This document shows positions 25,900 through 35,288 of a stretch of 64,000 nt of DNA, piece after piece. Made by a program: the position numbers and the translations under genes. Numbering within the stretch: position 1 is the first letter of the stretch; each line of letters begins with the position of its first letter. The notes beneath the pieces were generated by a model. That model saw only the letters and a list, made by a program, of their open reading frames with translations. It was not told the DNA's origin and did no database searches. The stretch is from Methanospirillum stamsii (GTDB lineage Archaea > Halobacteriota > Methanomicrobia > Methanomicrobiales > Methanospirillaceae), in NCBI RefSeq assembly GCF_046244385.1, contig NZ_CP176366.1:496001-560000 (forward strand). Reading direction: 5' to 3'.

Positions 25900-27311
25900 G
25901 GATTTATCAGAATGGTTTTTTCTTCCAGATATGACAGCAGGGCATTCCTGCCATTTTCCCGTCCGATGCCTGAAGATTTCATGCCACCGAAAGGAACCTC
26001 CGGAGGGATTCGCAGGTGCTGATTAACCCAGATAATCCCTGCGTTGAGTTCTTCGATCGCCCGGGATATGGTTCTTGCATCATGAGTCCACACTGAAGAG
26101 CCAAGACCAAACCTGGTTGCATTCGCATGATCAATTGCTTCATCAAGGGTGCTAAACGTGGTAACCGGAAGAACCGGACCAAAAACCTCTTCCTTCATCA
26201 CCGGTGCATCAGGATCCACATCGGTCAGGATGGTAGGCATATAAAAATTGCCTGAATTCAATGAACCCGCGTCAGAAAGTACTCCTCCGGTCAATACTTG
26301 TCCCATATCAGAATCAATCGTATTTCTGACGATCTCATGAACCAGATCCCGCTGCCGGCGTGTGTGAAGAGGCCCCATATCCACGCCTGATTCAAGTCCG
26401 TTTCCAATCTTAAACCTGGATGTAAGTTCTTTTATTTCATTAATGAATGACCCGGCAATTTGTTCGTGTACAAAAACACGTTTTATCGCAGTACAGGTCT
26501 GACCACAGTTAAAAAACCTCCCAGAAACAGCACCTTTTGCAGCAGCTTTAAGATCTGCATCATGGCAGACGATCATAGCATCACTCCCACCAAGTTCTAA
26601 AATTGTTTTCTTCAGAGTGGGTGCTGCAAGACTGGCAACCCTGATTCCAGTATCAACTGACCCGGTAAAAGAAAGCGACCTGATATCCGGATGAGTGGCC
26701 AGAGATTTCCCAATTACTTCGCCAGTTCCGGTAACAATCTTAAGAACATCCTCAGGAAGTCCTGATGCTGAAAGATGACCGGCCAGAGCAATACATGTTA
26801 ACGGTGCGGTTTTGGAGGGTTTCAGCACCATGGTATTCCCGGTTGCAAGAACAGGCCCTATCTTCCAGGCCATAATAAGAGCAGGCATATTCCAGGGGAT
26901 GATTGCAGCACAGACTCCAAGGGGCTGCCTGGCAACCACCATATGTCCATAGGAGCTGCTCTTTCCATAGTCACCCGGTAATGAACCGGATATTGACGCA
27001 TAATATTCTAAGACACGTGCAAATCCGGCAATTTCATTCATGGATTCGCGAATAGGTTTTCCCTGTTCCCGGGTAAGGAGAACGGCTAATTCTTTCTGAT
27101 CTGCCCGCACTCGTTCTGCTGAAGTAAACAGGATTTTTGAACGGTTCGTAGCATCAGTCCTCGACCATGAAGAAAATGCCTCCCGTGCGAGCAAAACGGC
27201 ATTATCTGCATCCTGCCGGGTTCCTGCAGGAACTTCCCCGATAATACTGCCATCTGCAGGATTGAGAACTGAAATTTGTTCATGTGGTTCATCCCCCGGC
27301 CCGATTTTCAT
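25896..27311 (-). CDS. NAD(P)-dependent aldehyde dehydrogenase
   Basis: A 471-aa aldehyde dehydrogenase oxidising an aldehyde to its acid. It has VIIPWNMPALIMAWKIGP-type N-terminal substrate/NAD regions, the Rossmann SFTGSVDTG, catalytic Glu in LELGGSDAMIV and catalytic Cys in FFNCGQTCTAIKR, and a normal C-terminal EVFGPVLPV block. The substrate is not clear; succinate-semialdehyde- or lactaldehyde-type enzymes are closest in style, and in methanogens a lactaldehyde dehydrogenase serves F420 synthesis. The ATG at 27311 was preferred over a TTG five codons upstream. Confidence 0.92.
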   Translation of the reverse strand: MKIGPGDEPHEQISVLNPADGSIIGEVPAGTRQDADNAVLLAREAFSSWSRTDATNRSKILFTSAERVRADQKELAVLLTREQGKPIRESMNEIAGFARVLEYYASISGSLPGDYGKSSSYGHMVVARQPLGVCAAIIPWNMPALIMAWKIGPVLATGNTMVLKPSKTAPLTCIALAGHLSASGLPEDVLKIVTGTGEVIGKSLATHPDIRSLSFTGSVDTGIRVASLAAPTLKKTILELGGSDAMIVCHDADLKAAAKGAVSGRFFNCGQTCTAIKRVFVHEQIAGSFINEIKELTSRFKIGNGLESGVDMGPLHTRRQRDLVHEIVRNTIDSDMGQVLTGGVLSDAGSLNSGNFYMPTILTDVDPDAPVMKEEVFGPVLPVTTFSTLDEAIDHANATRFGLGSSVWTHDARTISRAIEELNAGIIWVNQHLRIPPEVPFGGMKSSGIGRENGRNALLSYLEEKTILINP

Positions 27312-27379
27312 GCATATATAGTACAATCATGAATATGAAAGAATTAATTGATAAAAAAAAGAGGAGTGGCTGAATAGAA

Positions 27380-28519
27380 TCAACAACAAACGGTGCCGTA
27401 CATATCGTCAAGTCGGTGTGCAATTCCTTCCCATTTAAATTGCCGGTATACTTTCGATCTACCGGTTCTTCCAAATTTAGAAAGTCTGTCGGTGTCCCGG
27501 AGTGCCTGACAAATCCCTTCCGCAATCTGATTTGAATCTACCGGAACTTTTATTCCATCACGATATGATTCGATGTTTTCATGCAGGCCCCCGACATCAC
27601 AGGCAACCACCGGTTTACCAGCACTCCACGCTTCAGGAAGAACAATGCCAAATGGCTCATTCCGGCTTGGAATAACAACAAGATCTGCTGCTTTAAGAAG
27701 CCGGATATACTCGGCATCACTGATATAGCCTGGAAACCGAACCGGAAGATTACGCATATATGCTTCATGCATAAGCCAGGGACGCATACCTCCATCACCA
27801 GCCATAATAACCTGCATTCCCCAGAACTCATCTTTTACACGCGGTAGGGCGTCCAGTAAAAGGTCCGGCCCTTTCTGAACCGCCATCCGTCCGATGTACA
27901 GAATTGTCGGTGCGTATGGATGTATTCCAAGGTCGGCTTTGATTGAACCCTGGTCAAGGTCAACGTCAAACTGTTCCGGAATCACCCCGTTCGGGAAGAC
28001 ACGAATCTTCCAGTCAGGAACCTTGTACAGATCCATTACCTCATTTCGAAGAACATTACTGACCGTTGTGACCTGCCTTGCAATCAGACCAGCATACCAT
28101 TCTTTGCCACATATCTCATGATATTCCCACCAGTCCCCATGTTTATCTCCATTTCTTCCGAATTCAGTTGAATGATAAGTGAATACCGTATTTCGTTTCT
28201 GTAGAAGGTGTAACGCCTCGGTGACATGCCAGTCATGGAAGTGAAGGATATCGAATGGAACCTTATCATATTCCCTGAACCGGTTTACCATCTGGTGACT
28301 CATATTATGGCAATATTCTAGAATATTTCCTCCTTCCGGCCTTACCCCGTGATAATGAACACCATTGAAGGAATAATCACCATCCCCTCTGGTAAAGAAG
28401 TGTACTTCATTATATCGGGCCAATTCCTGAGCCAGATAGGTTGCTGCATTTGCCAGTCCGCCAACCCGTTCGGAGTACATTGACTCCCAACAGAAGAATG
28501 CAATCTTTTTTCGTTCCAC
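27380..28519 (-). CDS. Glycosyltransferase, GT4/GT5 (glycogen-synthase-like) type
   Basis: A 379-aa GT-B fold sugar transferase. The N-terminal half has GGLANAATYLAQELARYNEV, ILHFHDWHVTEAL and TYHSTEFGRNG; the C-terminal half has PTILYIGRMAVQKGPDLLLDAL and the nucleotide-sugar Glu motif PSRNEPFGIVLPEAWSAGKPVV. The N-terminal HDWH pattern resembles glycogen/starch synthases, so storage glycogen synthesis or surface glycosylation are both possible. The start codon is GTG with GAGGAAAATAC upstream; no ATG lies in a better place. Confidence 0.9.
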   Translation of the reverse strand: MERKKIAFFCWESMYSERVGGLANAATYLAQELARYNEVHFFTRGDGDYSFNGVHYHGVRPEGGNILEYCHNMSHQMVNRFREYDKVPFDILHFHDWHVTEALHLLQKRNTVFTYHSTEFGRNGDKHGDWWEYHEICGKEWYAGLIARQVTTVSNVLRNEVMDLYKVPDWKIRVFPNGVIPEQFDVDLDQGSIKADLGIHPYAPTILYIGRMAVQKGPDLLLDALPRVKDEFWGMQVIMAGDGGMRPWLMHEAYMRNLPVRFPGYISDAEYIRLLKAADLVVIPSRNEPFGIVLPEAWSAGKPVVACDVGGLHENIESYRDGIKVPVDSNQIAEGICQALRDTDRLSKFGRTGRSKVYRQFKWEGIAHRLDDMYGTVCC

Positions 28520-28909
28520 GTATTTTCCTCTTGGAATATCACCCGGCAGTTACCTGCCGAAATTTCGGGATGTTCAACAACCGTTATTGTTTATTCATAC
28601 TCATGACTTACCTGGATTGGATTGTTAATGTCAGCTGCCCCTTCAGGGCAGAACAGATTCCAATAGGATTGAATAATATATATATTTACCTCGGGCATGA
28701 AAATTAAAAAAATATTATTATTATTTCTCTCCTTTTTTTGTACAGAAAGCGCTCACCAAAGATTTTGATCTTACGAAATTTTTTCATGAACGTGAAAGTA
28801 CATCAAATGTGCATCTTGCATCAATAAATACAACAATGCATAAATATGTACAATGACACACATCTAGTATCATGTTATGTATAGCAGACCAGAAGGTGAT
28901 GCCGGTGGA
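28520..28909. other. Intergenic region between glycosyltransferase and trp operon
   Basis: 390 bases without a convincing gene. It contains an AT-rich block (about 28670-28730), a small GC hairpin (CTGCCC/GGGCAG near 28633-28649), the TGTACA elements listed separately, and a 23-codon ORF at 28697 that looks like a bare hydrophobic leader and is not supported. It must carry the promoters of both flanking divergent units. Confidence 0.6.
28739..28852 (+). promoter_or_regulatory. Candidate trp promoter with TGTACA boxes
   Basis: Exact TGTACA hexamers lie at 28739-28744 and 28847-28852, with a related AGTACAT near 28790. A TATA-like GCATAAATATG (28838-28848) lies just before the second box, fitting a transcription start near 28872. 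In Methanothermobacter the repressor TrpY binds TGTACA boxes before its trp operon. Whether this organism has TrpY cannot be seen here, so regulation is inference. Confidence 0.4.
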
Positions 28910-30430
28910 ATGGAACATGCCATGAAGGCGTCTAATGACACAGAAACTATCTCATATAAAAAATTCAGGGAGATAGCCACATCCCATAATGGACCCGCTT
29001 ATATCCCGGTGAGCAGGGAGATACCTCTCCCACAATCTTCACCAGCGACTATTTATGCTGCAATGTCTGAAGAACAGGGTTTCCTGCTTGAATCAATGGA
29101 AGGAATTCCAAAACGGGCGGTACGTTCCATAATAGGCATTAAACCTCTTGCAACCCTGGCATTTTCTGACAAATTCCGAATATCCGGGGATTGTCGAAGA
29201 TCGTTTCAAATCATCGAAAACGAATTGGAAAATGAAGCATCTGCACTTAATGCACTTCAGCAATTTTGTTGCTCCATTGCCTGCTATGCCCCGGATAGTT
29301 GCTCTTTTTCAGGAGGAATGGCAGGCTACTGCAGGTACGATCTGGTAAACGAGATCTCCGGCGGGATGGTCAGAGCAGAATCTGAAGACGGACCAAAAAT
29401 CAGGTTCATGATTCCTGGTGAACTTATCGTGTTTGATCATATCAGAAATACATGCACCCTGATTGCAGGCAATCTGGTTAACCCCGGAGATGAACTTACT
29501 GAACTTTACGATAATGCAATTCAAAGGCTGAATACCCTGGAAAAATGTACACAGGTAAAGGAGGTTCAGTTAGAATGCCCGGTTATGACAGGGAATAGTA
29601 ATCTTCTTCCGGATGCTGACCGGAGCGAATATGAGAAATCGGTAAAGCAGGCCCAGGAATACATCAGAGCAGGAGACATATTCCAGGTAGTACTCTCCAG
29701 ACGCTTTTCTGTAAATTATCAGGAAGATCCATTCAGGATTTACCAGATCCTCAGGACAATAAACCCTTCACCGTACCTCTATTATTTCAATTTTGGTGAT
29801 GAGGCGGTAATTGGATCCAGCCCGGAGATGCTTGTCAAAACAGAAGGAACAACTGTAACAACCGTACCGATAGCAGGAACCCGGCCCAGAGGCAAAACAG
29901 ACCAGGAGGATGAAGAACTCGCAGCAGAACTCCTTGCTGACCCGAAAGAAAGGGCAGAACATCTCATGCTTGTTGACCTTGCACGTAATGACATCGGAAA
30001 GGTATCAAAATTTGGGTCTGTCCGGGTTTCAGAATTTATGACCGTCGAAAAGTTCTCCCATGTCCAGCATATCACCTCGGTAGTAAACGGGAACCTTCAA
30101 CAGGGATTACACCCGATAGATGCCCTCAAAGCATGTTTTCCTGCAGGAACGGTGAGTGGTGCACCAAAAATCCGGGCCATGCAGATAATCGAAGAACTGG
30201 AACCGGTAGCAAGGGGTCTCTACTCAGGGGCTGTCGGGTACTTAGGTTTTGATAACCAAATGGAGTTTGCAATTGCCATCAGGACAGTAATGGTAAAAGA
30301 TGGTCTCGCAACATGTCAGGCAGGAGCAGGAATTGTAGCAGATTCCGTTCCTTCACGTGAGTTCAACGAGACACAAGCAAAGGTATCGGCAATGGCACAA
30401 GCGGTTTTTTGTGCAGGAGGTCAGGCATGA
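28910..30430 (+). CDS. trpE: Anthranilate synthase component I
   Basis: Converts chorismate and ammonia to anthranilate, the first step of tryptophan synthesis, with the TrpG amidotransferase. About 506 aa. It has the tryptophan feedback motif LLES (residues 59-62), and the catalytic chorismate-binding domain from ~245: FQVVLSRRFS, GSSPEMLVK, PIAGTRPRG, LMLVDLARNDIGKV, CFPAGTVSGAPKIRAMQII and GYLGFDNQMEFAIAIRT. Hence probably feedback-inhibited by tryptophan. The ATG at 28910 has AAGGTGAT upstream; the frame also opens at an ATG at 28877. First gene of the trpEGDCFBA operon. Confidence 0.96.
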   Translation: MEHAMKASNDTETISYKKFREIATSHNGPAYIPVSREIPLPQSSPATIYAAMSEEQGFLLESMEGIPKRAVRSIIGIKPLATLAFSDKFRISGDCRRSFQIIENELENEASALNALQQFCCSIACYAPDSCSFSGGMAGYCRYDLVNEISGGMVRAESEDGPKIRFMIPGELIVFDHIRNTCTLIAGNLVNPGDELTELYDNAIQRLNTLEKCTQVKEVQLECPVMTGNSNLLPDADRSEYEKSVKQAQEYIRAGDIFQVVLSRRFSVNYQEDPFRIYQILRTINPSPYLYYFNFGDEAVIGSSPEMLVKTEGTTVTTVPIAGTRPRGKTDQEDEELAAELLADPKERAEHLMLVDLARNDIGKVSKFGSVRVSEFMTVEKFSHVQHITSVVNGNLQQGLHPIDALKACFPAGTVSGAPKIRAMQIIEELEPVARGLYSGAVGYLGFDNQMEFAIAIRTVMVKDGLATCQAGAGIVADSVPSREFNETQAKVSAMAQAVFCAGGQA

Positions 30431-31005
30431 ACGTCGTAATTGTTGACTGTTTTGACAGTTTTACCTATAATCTCTACCAACTCGTTGGAACCCTTGGTGC
30501 AAATCCAATTCCGCTGACTTCAGATAAAACAATACAGGAGATTAAAAATGCTGATCCGGACCGGATAATTCTCTCCCCCGGACCTGGAACTCCTAAAGAT
30601 GCAGGAGTCTGTGCAGAAGTAATCAGAACATATTCCGGAAAAGTGCCAATTCTCGGAGTCTGCCTTGGACACCAGACTATCATTGACACCTATGGGGGGA
30701 CCATATCACGAATGCAAAATCCGGTACATGGAATGACCAGTGAAATTGAGAACAATGGAGAAGGGATATTTTCCGGAGTTCCAACAAAGTTTCACGCTGC
30801 AAGATATCACTCCCTTGCTGTTGTGCCTGACACGCTCCCTGCAGATTTTTGCATCACGGCGGCCACCATCGATGATGGAACCATTATGGCCGTCTCACAT
30901 GTGAAATATCCAATATATGGCCTGCAATTTCATCCGGAGAGTATCATGACTCCGGCAGGACAGATGATTATGAAAAATTTCCTGCACCATGGAGGGGAGT
31001 GCTAA
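30427..31005 (+). CDS. trpG: Anthranilate synthase component II (glutamine amidotransferase)
   Basis: A 192-aa class I amidotransferase that supplies ammonia to TrpE. Oxyanion block LSPGPGTPKDAG, catalytic Cys in GVCLGHQTI, and His/Glu in GLQFHPESIMT are all present. Its ATG overlaps the trpE stop (ATGA) and follows GGAGGT inside trpE. Confidence 0.96.
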   Translation: MNVVIVDCFDSFTYNLYQLVGTLGANPIPLTSDKTIQEIKNADPDRIILSPGPGTPKDAGVCAEVIRTYSGKVPILGVCLGHQTIIDTYGGTISRMQNPVHGMTSEIENNGEGIFSGVPTKFHAARYHSLAVVPDTLPADFCITAATIDDGTIMAVSHVKYPIYGLQFHPESIMTPAGQMIMKNFLHHGGEC

Positions 31006-32015
31006 TGATCCAGCAGTCAATAAAAAAAGTTATCGGGATGCATGACCTTGCCGATGATGAAGCCAGAGAACTGATGACATCCATCGCAGATGGAAAAGTC
31101 ACCGAAGCACAGATTGGATCCATCCTCACCGCTCTGGCTATGAAAGGAGTGACGGCAGGTGAGATTACTGCCTTTGCACTGGTTTTAAAAGAACGGGCAA
31201 TCAGGATTGAGACCGATAAAACCGGCACGTATGTTGATACCTGCGGGACCGGAGGAGACGGAGCCCAGACATTTAATATCAGTACTGCAGCAGCTCTTGT
31301 GGCTGCAGCAGCAGGCGTAAGGGTCGTAAAACATGGAAACCGGGGAGTTTCAAGCAGGTCAGGATCAGCTGATGTCCTTGAAGCCCTTGGTATCCCGATT
31401 ACCCTGACTCCGGAAAAAGCAGCAGAATCGGTTGCCAGGAACAATATTGCATTCCTCTTTGCACCCGGATACCATCCGGCCATCGGGAGGGTTGCAATGG
31501 CCAGAAGAGAGATAGGGTTTTTTTCGGTCTTCAATATTCTCGGCCCACTCCTAAATCCGGCAGAAGCATCGGCCCGTCTCATCGGTGTCGGGGATTTAAA
31601 AAATGTGCCATCAATTGCAAAGGCACTTGCAAACCTTGGGGTATCACATGCCATGGTAGTCCATGGAAATGGAACCGATGAGATTACTATCACCGGTGAA
31701 ACGCAGGTGTATGAACTCTATAAAGGAACAATTTGCAGGTATACGCTGACACCTGAAGAGTTTGGCATCTCCCGTGTCCAGAAAGAGATGATTCAGGGGG
31801 GAGATCCCAGGGAAAATGCAGTTATCATCAGGGATATTTTTGCTGGAAAGCAAGGGCCGTGTCGAGACATCGTCCTGCTTAACGCGGCTGCCGCAATATA
31901 TCTGGGTGGAAAAGCCTCGTGTTTACAGGAGGGATACCATGCCGCCTGCGGAATTATTGAATCAGGCAAAGCACTGGACCTGCTTGTATCATTAAAAACC
32001 GGAGACAATCAATGA
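31005..32015 (+). CDS. trpD: Anthranilate phosphoribosyltransferase
   Basis: Transfers phosphoribose from PRPP to anthranilate (336 aa). The PRPP motif CGTGGDGAQTFNIST, KHGNRGVSSRSGSADVLEALG and NILGPLLNPA are conserved. Overlaps the trpG stop by one base (TAATG) with GGAGGGGAG upstream. A monofunctional enzyme, not fused to TrpG as in some bacteria. Confidence 0.96.
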   Translation: MIQQSIKKVIGMHDLADDEARELMTSIADGKVTEAQIGSILTALAMKGVTAGEITAFALVLKERAIRIETDKTGTYVDTCGTGGDGAQTFNISTAAALVAAAAGVRVVKHGNRGVSSRSGSADVLEALGIPITLTPEKAAESVARNNIAFLFAPGYHPAIGRVAMARREIGFFSVFNILGPLLNPAEASARLIGVGDLKNVPSIAKALANLGVSHAMVVHGNGTDEITITGETQVYELYKGTICRYTLTPEEFGISRVQKEMIQGGDPRENAVIIRDIFAGKQGPCRDIVLLNAAAAIYLGGKASCLQEGYHAACGIIESGKALDLLVSLKTGDNQ

Positions 32016-32761
32016 TTCTTGATGACATTGTATCATGCTCACACCGCCGGGTATCGTCACTTCCGGATTCATTTCCCTCATCCACTCATGTCCCGATAAG
32101 CCTCAGGGAGGCCATTTTACAGGCCAGAAATAATGCAGTTATCGCAGAATTAAAATTTGCATCTCCCTCCAGAGGAATAATCAGAGAAAAGCAACAGCCG
32201 GCAGACATATCTGAAGACATGATTCTTGGAGGATGTTGTGCTCTTTCTATCCTCACTGAACCGGATTTCTTTCATGGATGTCCGGACACCATTCCAGCGA
32301 TAAGAAATTCAGTGAATGTCCCGATATTAAGAAAAGACTTCATAGTAAATGAGCATCAGCTTGATGAAACAAAATCTCTCGGAGCAGATGCAGTCCTCCT
32401 GATATCCTCAGTATTGGGGAATGAAACAGGTCATTTTGTGAAAGAAGCACAAAAAAGGGGTCTTGAACCTCTCCTTGAAGTCCATACAAGAAAAGAGGCA
32501 AAACAGGCAATGGACAGCGGTGCTGAAGTTGTCGGAATTAATAACCGCGACCTCCGGACTTTCAGGACTGACCTTTCAACAACGAAAAATATCGCTCCGA
32601 TGCTGAAAGATGCCGGGCTCACGGTAGTCTCTGCAAGTGGTATGGTATGGCCCTGTGATATCAGGTCACTTCATCGCTATGCAGATGGATTTCTTATCGG
32701 ATCCAGTATCATGTCATCAAATAATCCAAGAAAAAGAGTGGAGGGATTCGTATACGCATAA
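32012..32761 (+). CDS. trpC: Indole-3-glycerol phosphate synthase
   Basis: TIM-barrel enzyme (249 aa) closing the indole ring. AELKFASPSRGIIRE has the catalytic lysine, and LRKDFIVNEHQLDETKSLGADAVLLI and GINNRDLRTFRTDL follow. The barrel end VVSASGMVWPCDI and FLIGSSIM is intact. It overlaps trpD by 4 nt. Its last ten bases overlap the unusual start of trpF. Confidence 0.96.
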   Translation: MILDDIVSCSHRRVSSLPDSFPSSTHVPISLREAILQARNNAVIAELKFASPSRGIIREKQQPADISEDMILGGCCALSILTEPDFFHGCPDTIPAIRNSVNVPILRKDFIVNEHQLDETKSLGADAVLLISSVLGNETGHFVKEAQKRGLEPLLEVHTRKEAKQAMDSGAEVVGINNRDLRTFRTDLSTTKNIAPMLKDAGLTVVSASGMVWPCDIRSLHRYADGFLIGSSIMSSNNPRKRVEGFVYA

Positions 32762-33336
32762 AAATATGTGGGATAACAAGGCAGGAAGACGCAAGACTTG
32801 CAGATCATGCGGGTGCTGATGCAATAGGAGTAGTCCTTTTTTCAGACTCGCCCAGGTCTGTCTCACCTAATACGGCTCGGGAAATATTCAGGGCTGCAGG
32901 GCCATACATGGGCAGAGTTTGTGTCTCACACACCAAATCCCCTGAAGAATTCTCAAGAATTCTGGACCTTCACCCAACTGCAATTCAGATATCATACCCG
33001 CATGAAATGCCAAAAAACAGTACCTGCTTGGTTATAAGGGTAATTCAACCAGGAGACCCGATACCTTCTTCTGCAGATGCCATCATCGTCGATGCAAGCA
33101 TGGGAAAAGGTACCCTCTACGACCAGGAATATGCCAAAAAAATTATAAAAATGTCAAAAGTTCCGGTAATTCTCGCCGGGGGATTAAACCCGGGAAATGT
33201 CGGTGATGCAATCAAAGCAGTTCAACCATATGCAGTAGACGTTGCATCCGGTGTCGAGTCATCACCAGGCATAAAAGATCCAGAAAAAGTGATTGAATTT
33301 ATTAAAAATGCAAAGGAGGCATCTCATGCAGCTTAA
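32752..33336 (+). CDS. trpF: Phosphoribosylanthranilate isomerase with apparent non-AUG (ATA) start
   Basis: TIM-barrel isomerase (194 aa). The frame before the first ATG (32908) clearly encodes the conserved N-terminus: RIKICGITRQEDARLADHAG, including the catalytic Cys of KICG, then ADAIGVVLFSDSPRSV. The catalytic Asp is in IIVDASMGKGT. No ATG, GTG or TTG exists between the upstream in-frame TAA (32722) and the conserved part. An ATA at 32752 gives the family-like MRIKICGITR and has GGAGG seven nt upstream, inside trpC. An ATT at 32746 is the alternative. Product call is firm; the start is inferred. Confidence 0.85.
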   Translation: MRIKICGITRQEDARLADHAGADAIGVVLFSDSPRSVSPNTAREIFRAAGPYMGRVCVSHTKSPEEFSRILDLHPTAIQISYPHEMPKNSTCLVIRVIQPGDPIPSSADAIIVDASMGKGTLYDQEYAKKIIKMSKVPVILAGGLNPGNVGDAIKAVQPYAVDVASGVESSPGIKDPEKVIEFIKNAKEASHAA

Positions 33337-34501
33337 TACCAGACTCGGACCATACGGGGGCTGTTTTGTCCCTGAAACACTTATGGGAGCCCTCGAAGAA
33401 CTTGAATCAGCGTACATCAATATTCTCCCTGAAACCACATTTCAGACAGAACTCTCCGGATATCTTACAACCTATGCAGGAAGGGAAACACCACTCACCC
33501 TGTGCAGGAATATGTCCAGAGATTTTGGCTGCACAGTATATCTTAAAAGAGAAGATCTCCTCCATTCAGGTGCTCATAAACTTAACAATGCACTCGGTCA
33601 GGGGCTTTTGGCAAAACACATGGGGAAGAAACGGCTGATTGCAGAGACTGGAGCAGGACAGCACGGAGTTGCAACAGCGATTGCAGGTGCTGTTCTTGGC
33701 CTGGAAGTGGACGTATTCATGGGAGAAGTTGACATCAAACGCCAGTCTCTCAATGTAGCCCGGATGAACATGATGGGAGCAAGAGTAATCCCAGTCAGTT
33801 CAGGGACCAGAACACTTAAAGACGCCATGAATGAGGCACTTCGGGAATGGGTTGCCAGGGTAAATGACACCCATTATCTAATAGGAACCGTAGCAGGCCC
33901 TCATCCCTATCCTGTCCTGGTCCGTGACCTCCAGCGTATCATTGGAGATGAGACGAAAAGGCAGATTATGGCAGCGGAAGGAAGACTTCCCGACGTAATT
34001 ATTGCCTGTATTGGTGGCGGATCAAATGCCATTGGTATGTTCCATCCGTTTATAAGCGATGCTTCGGTCAGGATGTACGGAGTAGAAGCTGGAGGCGAGG
34101 GACTTGACAAAAAGCATGGTGCATCACTTTGCGGTGGAAAACCCGGAATCCTTCATGGGAATTTTTCCTATCTCCTGCAGGATACATTCGGTCAGATAAT
34201 TGAATCTCATTCCATATCAGCCGGGCTTGATTATCCGGGAGTCGGACCTGAACATGCTATGCATAAGGACTCCGGACGAGTAACCTATGCTGCTATCACC
34301 GATACCGAGGCAATGGAGGCATTCCTGTACCTTTCCAGGACAGAGGGAATAGTTCCTGCACTGGAATCATCTCATGCAGTTGCATTTGCCAGAAAAATCG
34401 CACCAGAACTTGGAAAGAACACCATTATGATAATCAACCTTTCCGGACGGGGCGATAAAGATGTTGAGACGGTGCTGCGATACATGGAGGATAAAAAATG
34501 A
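33326..34501 (+). CDS. trpB: Tryptophan synthase beta chain
   Basis: PLP enzyme (391 aa) joining indole and serine. The PLP lysine is in LHSGAHKLNNALGQGLLA, and ETGAGQHGVATA, the GGGSNAIGMFHPF phosphate loop, and the late LSGRGDKDV block are typical of the main TrpB1 type. The ATG at 33326 follows AAAGGAGGC and overlaps trpF by 11 nt. Confidence 0.97.
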   Translation: MQLNTRLGPYGGCFVPETLMGALEELESAYINILPETTFQTELSGYLTTYAGRETPLTLCRNMSRDFGCTVYLKREDLLHSGAHKLNNALGQGLLAKHMGKKRLIAETGAGQHGVATAIAGAVLGLEVDVFMGEVDIKRQSLNVARMNMMGARVIPVSSGTRTLKDAMNEALREWVARVNDTHYLIGTVAGPHPYPVLVRDLQRIIGDETKRQIMAAEGRLPDVIIACIGGGSNAIGMFHPFISDASVRMYGVEAGGEGLDKKHGASLCGGKPGILHGNFSYLLQDTFGQIIESHSISAGLDYPGVGPEHAMHKDSGRVTYAAITDTEAMEAFLYLSRTEGIVPALESSHAVAFARKIAPELGKNTIMIINLSGRGDKDVETVLRYMEDKK

Positions 34502-35280
34502 ACCGTCTTGCAAGAGTATTTGAAAACCGAACTCGCGAACTCCTTATGACCTTTACTGTGGCAGGAGACCCGGATTATAAAACCAGTCTTAATATAATCC
34601 GGGCACTTGAGACAGGGGGAGCAGACATTATTGAACTCGGACTTCCGTTCTCCGATCCGGTTGCAGACGGCCCGGTAATCCAGCAGGCAGACCAGCGGGC
34701 CCTGAATGCAGGAATGAACACCGACCGGTTCTTTTCCCTGGTCCGGGAATTTCGGGAACAATCAGATGTTCCACTGGTAGTCCTCACCTATACAAATCTG
34801 ATTCTTCAGAGAAACATCGAAAAATTCTACCAGGACGCTGCAGATGCCGGGATTGACGCAGTTGTGGTTGCAGATCTTCCCTATGAGGAAGCTGGCCCCT
34901 ATATCAAAGCAGCCGAACTTGCAGGTATTTCACCAGTAATGATGGTCAGCACGACAACCTCAAAAAAACGGCTTTCAAATATCCTGAAAGTAAAAAGTGG
35001 ATTTATATATCTGGTCGCAGCCCTCGGGGTCACGGGGGTCAGGCAGACCACTGACATGAATGCCCGAAAGATGCTGGTGGATATTAAATCAAAGACCAGT
35101 ATCCCGGTCGCACCCGGATTCGGTATATCTGACAGAGAACAGATAAAAGAATGGGGACTAGCCGGAGCAGATGCGGTAATTGTCGGATCTGCACTGGTAA
35201 AAAAGATAGAAGAGTATCACCTAAAGCCTGATGTATTAATCGAACAGATAACCGGATTTGTAAAAGATCTAAAAGGATAG
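34498..35280 (+). CDS. trpA: Tryptophan synthase alpha chain
   Basis: TIM-barrel subunit (260 aa) that releases indole from indole-glycerol phosphate. ADIIELGLPFSDPVADGPVIQQA holds the catalytic Glu and substrate residues (shown split: IELGLPFSDPVADGP), and VVADLPYEE has the catalytic Asp. APGFGISDREQ and DAVIVGSALV close the barrel. It overlaps trpB by 4 nt (ATGA) and ends the operon, 8 nt from the convergent histidine kinase. Confidence 0.97.
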   Translation: MNRLARVFENRTRELLMTFTVAGDPDYKTSLNIIRALETGGADIIELGLPFSDPVADGPVIQQADQRALNAGMNTDRFFSLVREFREQSDVPLVVLTYTNLILQRNIEKFYQDAADAGIDAVVVADLPYEEAGPYIKAAELAGISPVMMVSTTTSKKRLSNILKVKSGFIYLVAALGVTGVRQTTDMNARKMLVDIKSKTSIPVAPGFGISDREQIKEWGLAGADAVIVGSALVKKIEEYHLKPDVLIEQITGFVKDLKG

Positions 35281-35288
35281 ATGCGCAC

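Noticed and set aside
28697..28768. 23-codon ORF with a hydrophobic leader-like sequence before trpE
   Set aside because: No Trp codons for an attenuator, no mature part for a secreted protein, and an AT-rich region where such frames arise by chance.
32740..32770. TrpC-TrpF fusion by ribosomal frameshift
   Set aside because: A -1 shift would be needed, but no slippery heptamer lies before the TAA; coupled start at ATA with GGAGG is simpler.
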